Shown here: positions 1-5,971 of the stretch, piece by piece | How the letters are laid out: each line of letters opens with the position of its first letter | Numbering within the stretch: the stretch's first letter is position 1 | Assembly (NCBI GenBank): GCA_046048295.1 | Contig: JBJOGJ010000218.1 | Location: 1-6,700, forward strand | Length of the DNA stretch: 6,700 nucleotides | Source: CBDCWA01 sp046048295 | GTDB lineage: Bacteria; Pseudomonadota; Alphaproteobacteria; Rhizobiales; Hyphomicrobiaceae | Direction of reading: 5' to 3' | Notes under the pieces: model-generated | Seen by the model: the letters and a program-made list of their open reading frames with translations, nothing else | Databases searched by the model: none | What the model was told of the DNA's origin: nothing | Program-made: the position numbers and the translations under genes

Positions 1-61
1 TTCCGCGGGAGTTGATGGTCGGCGAGCTTCCGGCCAAAACGATTAATGCAAGGAAAGCAAA

Positions 62-262
62 ATGCCCAAGATGAAGACAAAAGCTGGCGCCAAGAAGCGC
101 TTCAAAGTTACCGGCACGGGCAAGGTCATGGCCGCCGCCGCCGGCAAGCGACATGGGATGATCAAGCGGACCGCGAAGTTCATCCGGCAGGCGCGTGGCA
201 CAATGGTACTCGCTGACTGCGATGCGACCATCGTCAAGAAGTATATGCCGTACCACCGCTGA
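62..262 (+). CDS. rpmI: 50S ribosomal protein L35
   Basis: L35 is a small, very basic protein of the large ribosomal subunit that binds 23S rRNA. The 66-residue product has the family's usual length and its characteristic start (MPKMKTKAGAKKRF), followed by a GTGKV turn, a GKRHGM segment and an Arg/Lys-rich body, and it ends in YMPYHR. The start is well supported: an AGGAA ribosome-binding site at 51-55 lies six bases before the ATG, and the conserved N-terminus begins there. It is the first gene of the rpmI-rplT-pheS-pheT group; rplT begins 63 bases later. In enteric bacteria L20 represses this operon by binding the mRNA ahead of rpmI; whether that applies here cannot be judged, because only 61 upstream bases are present. 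The long reverse-strand reading frame over the gene is a shadow. Confidence 0.98.
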   Translation: MPKMKTKAGAKKRFKVTGTGKVMAAAAGKRHGMIKRTAKFIRQARGTMVLADCDATIVKKYMPYHR

Positions 263-282
263 GCAGCTTCTCCGAGAGCTGC
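263..282 (+). other. Intercistronic hairpin directly after the rpmI stop
   Basis: The arms GCAGCT (263-268) and AGCTGC (277-282) are perfectly complementary around an eight-base loop, and the stem begins on the base after the rpmI TGA. There is no following T-run, so it does not look like a Rho-independent terminator, and the downstream rplT is expected to be co-transcribed. A role in mRNA stability, processing or coupling between rpmI and rplT is an inference. Confidence 0.4.
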
Positions 283-325
283 CATCGCCTGACCCGAACA
301 AGAACCGATCTGACGGAGCCAAGCC

Positions 326-682
326 ATGTCCCGTGTGAAGCGCGGTGTGACCGCACATGCCAAGCATAAGAAAGTCCTGAAGGCCGCCAAAGGTTATTAC
401 GGGCGACGGAAAAACACGATCCGCGTCGCCAAGCAGGCGGTCGAGAAGGCGATGCAGTACGCCTATCGCGACCGCAAGGCAAAGAAGCGCAACTTCCGTT
501 CGCTTTGGATCCAGCGTATCAATGCCGCGGCACGCGAAAACGGCATGACCTACGGGCAGTTCATCCACGGGCTGTCGAAAGCCGGCATCGAGGTGGATCG
601 CAAGGTGCTCGCCGATCTTGCAGTGCAAGATGCTGCGGCCTTCAAGTCGCTCGTCGCTCAGGCAGAAGCTGCCGGAGCCTGA
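326..682 (+). CDS. rplT: 50S ribosomal protein L20
   Basis: L20 is a 23S rRNA-binding protein needed early in large-subunit assembly; in several bacteria it also represses its own operon. The 118-residue product is full length. Its basic N-terminal tail (about residues 1-55) contains the family segments AHAKHKKVLKAAKGYYGRRK and RVAKQAVEKAMQYAYRDRK. The globular C-terminal part contains RNFRSLWIQRINAAAR, MTYGQFIHGLSKAGIEVDRK and LADLAVQD. A GGAG at 315-318 precedes the ATG by seven bases. It follows rpmI by 63 bases and precedes pheS by 77. The C-terminal domain is the part that binds mRNA in characterised autoregulation, but no matching operator is identified here. Confidence 0.98.
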   Translation: MSRVKRGVTAHAKHKKVLKAAKGYYGRRKNTIRVAKQAVEKAMQYAYRDRKAKKRNFRSLWIQRINAAARENGMTYGQFIHGLSKAGIEVDRKVLADLAVQDAAAFKSLVAQAEAAGA

Positions 683-759
683 TCTCACCTTTGACGGGCG
701 GCTCAAATCGCAGCAGGAATGCATGCGGTCCGAAACCCGAGAAGGGAAGGCGATTAGCG

Positions 760-1863
760 ATGTCCGAATTGGGCGAGCTGCAGAGCCTCGAGAATGAACT
801 GATTGGCGAGATCTCCAGTGCCGGCGAGCTGCAGGTGCTGGAGCAGGTGCGCATTCGTGCGCTCGGCAAGAAGGGCCAGATCGCCGGTCTCATGCACAAG
901 CTTGCGGGACTTCCTGGCGACCAACGCAAGGCTTTTGGCCAGTCGGTCAACCAACTTAAGACGCGTGTTTCCGACGCGCTCGATGTGCGGCGCGCCGCCT
1001 TGGAGGATGAGGCATTGGCCCGGCGCCTCCAGACCGAGCGGGCCGACGTTACGTTGCCGGTGGCGCCGGGGCCATTGGCGGTCGGGCGAATTCATCCGGT
1101 GTCGCAGGTGTTCGACGAGGTAGTCGAAATCTTTGCCGATATGGGGTTCTCGGTAGCGGAAGGGCCCGACATCGAGAGTGACGAGCTCAATTTCACCAAG
1201 CTCAACATCCCCGAAGAGCATCCTTCCCGACAGGATCACGACACCTTCTACCTGCATAGGCCAAGCGAAGAACGAGCGGCCGGCAAGACTGCAGCGAATA
1301 CGGGACGAATGCTGCTCAGGACGCATACCAGTCCGGTTCAGATCCGGACGATGATGTCGCAGAAGCCTCCCATTCGCATCATTGCGCCGGGTCGTGTCTA
1401 TCGCTGCGACAGCGACCAGACGCATACGCCGATGTTCCATCAGGTCGAAGCCCTGGTGATCGACGAGGAAACCCACATGGGGCACCTCAAGTGGTGTCTC
1501 GAAGAGTTCTGCAAGGCTTTCTTCGAAGTGGACAGTGTTGCGATGCGCTTCCGGGCGTCGCACTTTCCGTTCACCGAGCCGAGCATGGAGGTCGACATCG
1601 ACGCTGCCGCGATCGGAAAGCCGGGCCAGTGGCTCGAGATCCTGGGCAGCGGGATGGTGCATCCCAATGTCATCCGCAACTGCGGACTCGATCCGGATCG
1701 CTACCAGGGCTTTGCCTTCGGCATGGGCCTCGATCGTATTACCATGCTCAAGTATGGGATCGCGGACCTCAGGGACATGTTCTCCGCCGATCTCCGGTGG
1801 ATGCGTCACTATGGGTTTCTGCCCTTCGACGTTCCAACGCTTGCGGGCGGCTTGTCATCGTGA
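760..1863 (+). CDS. pheS: Phenylalanyl-tRNA synthetase alpha subunit
   Basis: This is the catalytic alpha subunit of the cytoplasmic alpha2-beta2 enzyme that attaches phenylalanine to tRNA-Phe using ATP. The ATG at 760 gives 367 residues and has a GGGAAGG ribosome-binding site at 744-750. The frame is open back to 505, but that part overlaps rplT and is not PheS-like. Residues 1 to about 95 form the tRNA-binding coiled-coil arm. The class II catalytic core follows: HPVSQVFDEV (112-121, motif 1 region), LLRTHTSPVQIR (185-196), the motif 2 loop GRVYRCDSDQTHTPMFHQVE (211-230), the substrate-pocket segment FPFTEPS (269-275), GSGMVHPNV (296-304), and motif 3 FGMGLDRITML (320-330). Ala319 in GFAFG appears to match E. 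coli Ala294 of the phenylalanine pocket. Residues about 166-183 look like a short hydrophilic insertion relative to common family members. No key motif is missing. Confidence 0.98.
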   Translation: MSELGELQSLENELIGEISSAGELQVLEQVRIRALGKKGQIAGLMHKLAGLPGDQRKAFGQSVNQLKTRVSDALDVRRAALEDEALARRLQTERADVTLPVAPGPLAVGRIHPVSQVFDEVVEIFADMGFSVAEGPDIESDELNFTKLNIPEEHPSRQDHDTFYLHRPSEERAAGKTAANTGRMLLRTHTSPVQIRTMMSQKPPIRIIAPGRVYRCDSDQTHTPMFHQVEALVIDEETHMGHLKWCLEEFCKAFFEVDSVAMRFRASHFPFTEPSMEVDIDAAAIGKPGQWLEILGSGMVHPNVIRNCGLDPDRYQGFAFGMGLDRITMLKYGIADLRDMFSADLRWMRHYGFLPFDVPTLAGGLSS

Positions 1864-1940
1864 GGTAGCGTCGATGCGCGACGGTCTGGCGGCGGCTGAC
1901 CTGCCACCCGACCATCGTCCGAAGGGGAGACGCAAGCCCA

Positions 1941-2498
1941 ATGCTCGTGCTTCAGAATCTGTCCGTTGCAGTCATCGTTGCGCTCGCGATAGCGGTGGCG
2001 ATGGTCGCGACGTCGGTATTCATCCTCTTCTACCACGACAACAAGCATGAACAGCTCGACCGCTACATCGACTACTCGTTCAATGGCAGCACGCTCAGGC
2101 AGGCACTCGCCTACTACAGGTTCATGGCGGTCTCGATGCTGTTCTTTTATATCCTGTTTACCTGCAGCTGCCTGCTGTTGCAGGCGGATGGGCACGTCAT
2201 CTTCTCAAATGGTGAACGGCCGGTCGTCGGGGGGCCGATCGCGGTCTCGTTCTTTGCGCTGGATCTCGTCCTGCGCGGGGGATTCTTCGATGTAATGGAA
2301 CACTTCGACCTGAGGCTTGCGAGCCTATACATAAACAAGGGCTCGATCTGGTTCTGGATCTACTCGTTCATATTCCGGATGTTCTATGGGCTCACACTGA
2401 TCAAGATCTTCATCTCTTTCGCCTGGATCTATGGGAAAATCCGTCTGGCCAGGAAGGCGCACGTCGATGGACAGAGCCAGCTGCACCTATTCGACTGA
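1941..2498 (+). CDS. Unrecognised multi-pass membrane protein between pheS and pheT
   Basis: I do not recognise this 185-residue protein. It is strongly hydrophobic, with likely membrane segments at about 7-31, 60-81 and 97-118 (the weakest), and a long aromatic-rich stretch at 134-165 that could be one or two spans. Between the first two lies a charged segment, HDNKHEQLDRYIDY. The last 20 residues are polar and end in QLHLFD, with basic KIRLARK just after the last span, which suggests a cytoplasmic tail. It has no obvious cleavable signal peptide. A GGGGAG at 1924-1929 lies 11 bases before the ATG, somewhat far. The gene sits 77 bases after pheS and 83 before pheT on the same strand, so it is probably co-transcribed. 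The uninterrupted frame, the coherent membrane pattern and the ribosome-binding site support a real gene. Nothing seen links it to tRNA charging. Confidence 0.82.
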   Translation: MLVLQNLSVAVIVALAIAVAMVATSVFILFYHDNKHEQLDRYIDYSFNGSTLRQALAYYRFMAVSMLFFYILFTCSCLLLQADGHVIFSNGERPVVGGPIAVSFFALDLVLRGGFFDVMEHFDLRLASLYINKGSIWFWIYSFIFRMFYGLTLIKIFISFAWIYGKIRLARKAHVDGQSQLHLFD

Positions 2499-2581
2499 CG
2501 CGGCCCCTATCACGAGGCAGGGAAAAGCGTTATCACCCTTCGTTCGAAAACCGAATGCTCTAACCACCGATCGCTGAAATC

Positions 2582-5011
2582 ATGAAGTTCACCCTTGCCT
2601 GGCTCAAAGACCATCTCGATACCGATGCCTCGCTCGAGGCCATTTCGGAAAAGCTGTCGTCGATCGGCCTCGAGGTCGATGGGATCGACGACCCGGGGGA
2701 GAAGCTGGGTGCATTCGTGATCGCCCGGATTCTAGAGGCGAAGCGGCATCCGGATGCCGACCGCCTGCAGGTATGCCAGGTGGAAATCGCAAAGGGCACG
2801 GCGCCGGTTGAGGTGGTGTGCGGGGCGCCGAATGCCCGCGCTGGGCTGGTCGGCGTCTTCGCGCCGCTGGGTACCTATATTCCCGGCACCGGCATCACGC
2901 TCGAGAAGCGCCCGGTTCGCGGGGTGGTTTCCAATGGCATGATGGTTTCCGAGCGCGAACTCCAGCTATCGGAGGATCACGAAGGGATCATCGACCTCGA
3001 GGCGGATCTTTCGGTGCGCGTCGGCGAGCGCTACATCGACGTCATGGGCATCAACGATCCCGTCATCGAGGTGGGTTTGACGCCAAACCGTCCCGACTGC
3101 ACAGGCGTTCGCGGCATCGCGCGTGATCTTGCTGCTGCCGGCCTCGGCACGCTCAAGCCTGAACCTGAACTCGGGTCGGTCGAAGGCACATACGATTGCC
3201 CAATCGATGTCCTTCTCGAGTTCGATCCATCCGTGGCCGATGCCTGTCCCATTTTCGCCGCCCGTTTTGTCAAAGGCATCAGGAACGGTCCGGCCCCGGA
3301 GTGGATGCAGCGTCGTCTCGTGTCGGCAGGCCTGCGCCCGATCAGTGCGCTGGTCGATATCACGAATTACATTTCGCTCGACCGAGGACGGCCGTTGCAT
3401 GTCTATGACGCCGACAAGCTTACCGGGGCAATCAGGGCCAGGCTTGGCAGGAGCGGCGAAAAATTCCGCGGCCTCGATGGGAAGATCCACGAGGTGGATG
3501 ACACGATGTGCGTGATCGCGGACGACAGCGGTCCGCTCGGTCTTGGGGGCATAGTCGGCGGCGAGGAGAGCAGCTGTACCGAGGCTACGCAGAATGTCCT
3601 CATCGAAAGTGCCTATTTCGATCCGAAACGGACGGCTGCAACGGGGCGCAAGTTGTCCGTCGTGACTGATGCGCGTTATCGTTTCGAGCGGGGGGTCGAT
3701 CCTGCTGCCGTCGAGCACGGCCTCGATCTGGCGACGGACATGATCCTGCGGTTTGCCGGTGGCGAGCCGTCGAAATCCAAGGTGGCAGGGACCGCGCCCG
3801 TCGAGAGCCGCTGGATAGAATTCGATACCGGCCGCATCGCCACGCTTGCCGGCCTGGAGCTGACGCTCGATGAAGTGCACCGTATCCTTCATGGTCTGGG
3901 TTTCGAGACGACGGGCGATGGTCCGGTATTGAAAGCGCGTGTGCCGACCTGGCGGCCGGATATTCATGGTGCGGCCGATCTTGTGGAGGAAGTCGTTCGC
4001 ATTGCAGGCCTCGACCGAATACCGTCGACGCCGATGCCACGCGTATCGGGTGTGGCGCGTGCGGTAATGACGGAGGCACAGCAGCGGTCGCGGCGCGCGC
4101 GGAGGGTCTTGGCGGGGCGTGGCCTCGTGGAGGCGATCACATGGTCGTTCATTCCGCGCGCGCAGGCGTCAATGTTCGGTGGCGGTGACGATTGTCTGGA
4201 ACTTGAAAATCCCATCTCCGTAGAAATGTCGTCGATGCGCCCAAGTCTGTTGCCTGGACTTCTCTCGGCTGCACAGCGGAACCGCAATCGTGGTTTTGGT
4301 GATGCCGCAATCTTCGAGGTTGGGCAGGCGTATCGCGGCTTTGGTGCGTCCGACCAACTGTTACTCGCCTCGGGGGTGCGATGCGGTACGGCGCACCTCG
4401 AGATCAGCGGGCGATACTGGGCACGTAGCGTGGCGGAAGTCGACGTCTACGACGCCAAGGCCGATGCCATGGCGCTTATTGCGGCTCTCGGCATCGACGC
4501 TGCCAAACTGCAAATCACGACCGATGCTCCCGGGTGGTTCCATCCCGGAAAGTCGGGTACTCTGCGGATGGGACCCAAGAATGTGATGGCGCACTTCGGC
4601 GAAGTGCATCCTTCGACGCTTCGTGCACTCGATGTGGATGCACCGGTTGTCGCTTTCGAGGTGTTTCTCAACGATTTGCCCACCCAACGTCGCAAGTCGA
4701 GGGCAAAGGGACAGTTCGCAGTGTCGGATCTGCTGCCGGTCAAGCGCGACCTTGCTTTCATCGTCGATGACAAGATCAATGCGGGTGATGTCGTGCGCGC
4801 TGCGGGCGGTGCCGATCGCGCGCTGGTGACGAATGTCGAGCTGTTCGACGTATTTGCCGGTGGGTCGCTCGAGCAGGGCTACAAGTCGCTTGCCATTGAG
4901 ATCACGCTTCAGCCGAAGGACAGCGTGCTGACCCAGGCCGAGATCGATGCTGTGATGGAGCGCGTCGTTGCTGCGGTCGGGAAGGCGACGGGTGGGAAGG
5001 TTCGTGCCTAG
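2582..5011 (+). CDS. pheT: Phenylalanyl-tRNA synthetase beta subunit
   Basis: This is the beta subunit of the alpha2-beta2 phenylalanyl-tRNA synthetase; it binds tRNA-Phe and carries the B3/4 editing domain that hydrolyses mischarged Tyr-tRNA-Phe. The 809-residue product is full length with all expected domains. The N-terminal start MKFTLAWLKDHLDT is typical. The EMAP-like tRNA-binding domain covers about 40-150 and contains HPDADRLQVC (56-65) and CGAPNAR (80-86). LTPNRPDC is at 166-173. B3/4 covers about 215-390, with RPISALVDITNYI (252-264), RPLHVYDADKL (270-280) and DARYRFERGVDP (363-374). B5 covers about 405-480 and contains PTWRPDI (455-461) and DLVEEVVRIAGLDRIP (466-481). The catalytic-like module covers about 490-690. 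The C-terminal ferredoxin-fold anticodon-binding domain is at about 715-809, with VKRDLAFIVDD at 720-730. No clear Shine-Dalgarno sequence precedes the ATG, so the start rests on the conserved N-terminus. The gene is intact. Confidence 0.98.
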   Translation: MKFTLAWLKDHLDTDASLEAISEKLSSIGLEVDGIDDPGEKLGAFVIARILEAKRHPDADRLQVCQVEIAKGTAPVEVVCGAPNARAGLVGVFAPLGTYIPGTGITLEKRPVRGVVSNGMMVSERELQLSEDHEGIIDLEADLSVRVGERYIDVMGINDPVIEVGLTPNRPDCTGVRGIARDLAAAGLGTLKPEPELGSVEGTYDCPIDVLLEFDPSVADACPIFAARFVKGIRNGPAPEWMQRRLVSAGLRPISALVDITNYISLDRGRPLHVYDADKLTGAIRARLGRSGEKFRGLDGKIHEVDDTMCVIADDSGPLGLGGIVGGEESSCTEATQNVLIESAYFDPKRTAATGRKLSVVTDARYRFERGVDPAAVEHGLDLATDMILRFAGGEPSKSKVAGTAPVESRWIEFDTGRIATLAGLELTLDEVHRILHGLGFETTGDGPVLKARVPTWRPDIHGAADLVEEVVRIAGLDRIPSTPMPRVSGVARAVMTEAQQRSRRARRVLAGRGLVEAITWSFIPRAQASMFGGGDDCLELENPISVEMSSMRPSLLPGLLSAAQRNRNRGFGDAAIFEVGQAYRGFGASDQLLLASGVRCGTAHLEISGRYWARSVAEVDVYDAKADAMALIAALGIDAAKLQITTDAPGWFHPGKSGTLRMGPKNVMAHFGEVHPSTLRALDVDAPVVAFEVFLNDLPTQRRKSRAKGQFAVSDLLPVKRDLAFIVDDKINAGDVVRAAGGADRALVTNVELFDVFAGGSLEQGYKSLAIEITLQPKDSVLTQAEIDAVMERVVAAVGKATGGKVRA

Positions 5012-5064
5012 ACCAGTGCCGACTTGAGCTGCAATAGTCCGTCCGGAATTTGCTCAGGTGCTTG

Positions 5065-5081
5065 CCCGGCCAGCCGCCGGG
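5065..5081. terminator. Possible weak terminator hairpin after pheT
   Basis: CCCGGC (5065-5070) and GCCGGG (5076-5081) form a perfect six-base GC stem with a five-base loop, 54 bases after the pheT stop. Only two T residues follow on the + strand, so it is a poor intrinsic terminator. It could still mark the end of the pheT transcript, or help separate it from the convergent regulator gene. Confidence 0.3.
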
Positions 5082-5138
5082 TTCTGCAAGTGATTCGACC
5101 TGAAGCGTATTGGCTCTGGACGTCTTGGAGTAGGGCGT

Positions 5139-5158
5139 GTTGGTGGTTCACAACCAAC
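5139..5158 (-). other. Inverted repeat directly after the regulator stop codon
   Basis: GTTGGT (5139-5144) and ACCAAC (5153-5158) are complementary and abut the stop codon of the reverse-strand regulator at 5159-5161. An alternative, tighter fold pairs TGGTT (5144-5148) with AACCA (5152-5156) around a three-base loop. On the - strand no U-run follows, so termination here is only possible. Confidence 0.28.
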
Positions 5159-5791
5159 TCATTTCGGCAACTGTGATGTGACGACACGCTCTGCGAGCTT
5201 CGCGAACCGTTCCTGATGTTCGATCGACAGTTCGGCAAGTAGGGGCGATGTGCTGAGGTCCGCAACGAAGGCGAAGGGGTTCGCCTCGATCAGCTGGAAG
5301 AGGTGCGTGATCCTCTGCAGTTGCGCCAGCGTTCCGCTGGTCCGGATGTTGAAGTGGTACGTGGTGTCCAGGGCGGCAGAGTCGGCAGTGAGCACCATTT
5401 CGCGTGCGAGGGCCCATGCCTGGGACTGTCGACGCCAACGTTCGGTTTCTGCCGATGGTTCCGGGTGGTCTCCTGCCGAACCAATTTCTATGATCCCGTG
5501 ATTGCTCTTCGCCATGGTGCGGGTATCAACTTCTGCAAATCCGGTTTCCGTGTCCGGTTGCGAGAAGACCCCCAGCAGATCGTTCGGCGTGATCTCCAGC
5601 ACTTCGGAAATTCGAACGAGCAGGTCCAGGTCGGGTTCGACCTCTGCGCGCTCGTAGCGTGTGTAACGGTTCTCGTCTATTCCCAATTCCTGGGCCAGGC
5701 TACGCGCGGTCCTGAAGCCGCGAGGAATGCGCAGCTCCCTGAGGCGCCTGGCGAAAAATGTGCGTGTGCCGGTTGGGGTGGCGATGGCCAT
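5159..5791 (-). CDS. XRE/Cro-type helix-turn-helix transcriptional regulator
   Basis: This is a probable cytoplasmic DNA-binding regulator. With the ATG at 5791 it is 210 residues long. Residues about 12-74 form a Cro/C1-type helix-turn-helix domain: FFARRLRELR is followed by RTARSLAQELGIDENRYTRYER and LDLLVRISEVLEITPNDLLG, the usual order of recognition helix, YERAE-type turn and closing helices. The remainder (about 75-210) is hydrophilic, matches no domain I recognise, and could serve for dimerisation or ligand sensing. The frame stays open upstream to a TTG at 5866, which would add 25 residues. I prefer the ATG because the added residues look unlike the family and a GGGA at 5801-5804 (reverse strand) lies nine bases before it. 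It converges on pheT and lies downstream of the mbfA-like gene on the same strand. Its targets are unknown; autoregulation is plausible for this family. Confidence 0.85.
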   Translation of the reverse strand: MAIATPTGTRTFFARRLRELRIPRGFRTARSLAQELGIDENRYTRYERAEVEPDLDLLVRISEVLEITPNDLLGVFSQPDTETGFAEVDTRTMAKSNHGIIEIGSAGDHPEPSAETERWRRQSQAWALAREMVLTADSAALDTTYHFNIRTSGTLAQLQRITHLFQLIEANPFAFVADLSTSPLLAELSIEHQERFAKLAERVVTSQLPK

Positions 5792-5793
5792 TG

Positions 5794-5813
5794 TCGAGGA
5801 TCCCGCTCGAGGA
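5794..5813. repeat. 7-base direct repeat at the regulator start
   Basis: TCGAGGA occurs at 5794-5800 and again at 5807-5813, a 13-base period, immediately ahead of the regulator's ATG and overlapping its ribosome-binding region. The second copy lies partly within the palindrome CTCGAG (5806-5811). It could be an operator bound by the regulator itself, or chance in GC-rich DNA. Confidence 0.25.
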
Positions 5814-5884
5814 GTGCCTTCCCTAATGAGGCAATCATCAGTTTCAAATGCACATGCCACCAGCAACCTGGAATTGCAACGAGC

Positions 5885-5940
5885 CGGAAAACGGGAATTT
5901 GGTATGGTTTATCAAGTTTAAGTTGTAATTCTTTTCATGG
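5885..5940 (-). promoter_or_regulatory. AT-rich likely promoter region for the regulator gene
   Basis: This stretch is clearly richer in A and T than the surrounding DNA and lies upstream of the reverse-strand regulator. On the - strand it holds TTGATA (5915-5910), a close match to a -35 element but without a good -10 at standard spacing, and TTACAA (5928-5923) followed 16 bases later by CATACC (5906-5901). Neither pair is convincing, so the promoter is placed by composition and position rather than by motif. Confidence 0.27.
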
Positions 5941-5954
5941 CGGGAATGCTGTCT

Positions 5955-5971
5955 TGCCTAGAGTCTAGGCA
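5955..5971. promoter_or_regulatory. Perfect 17-base palindrome across the mbfA-like stop codon
   Basis: TGCCTAGA (5955-5962) and TCTAGGCA (5964-5971) are perfect inverted repeats around a single base at 5963. The reverse-strand TAG stop of the mbfA-like gene (5967-5965) lies inside it. As RNA it could fold as a six-base stem with a five-base loop, ending or protecting the mbfA transcript, although no U-run follows. As DNA its near-continuous symmetry also fits a dimer-binding operator upstream of the regulator gene. The role is undecided. Confidence 0.4.

Noticed and set aside
1..61. Possible end of infC upstream of rpmI
   Set aside because: None of the three forward frames gives a recognisable IF3 C-terminus, so only the rpmI leader and ribosome-binding site can be claimed.
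505..759. An 85-codon N-terminal extension of the pheS frame
   Set aside because: It overlaps rplT in another frame, is Arg/Cys/Ser-rich and unlike PheS, and a strong ribosome-binding site with the conserved start is at 760.
683..759. A phenylalanine leader peptide and attenuator ahead of pheS
   Set aside because: There is no short frame with a run of Phe codons and no terminator hairpin followed by T residues in this gap.
754..1809. Long reverse-strand open frame (351 codons) opposite pheS
   Set aside because: It lies opposite a clearly real gene. The product is His/Arg-rich and resembles no family, a common shadow effect in GC-rich coding DNA.
1864..1940. Small inverted repeat CGTCG/CGACG (1869-1883) after pheS
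   Set aside because: A five-base stem without a T-run is expected by chance in GC-rich DNA and is not supportable as a terminator.
2966..3967. Reverse-strand open frame (333 codons) opposite pheT
   Set aside because: Same reason: it falls wholly within pheT's conserved domains and has no recognisable protein features of its own.
5303..5968. Forward-strand open frame (221 codons) opposite the HTH regulator
   Set aside because: The reverse strand encodes a clear helix-turn-helix domain over the same bases; the forward product has no coherent features.
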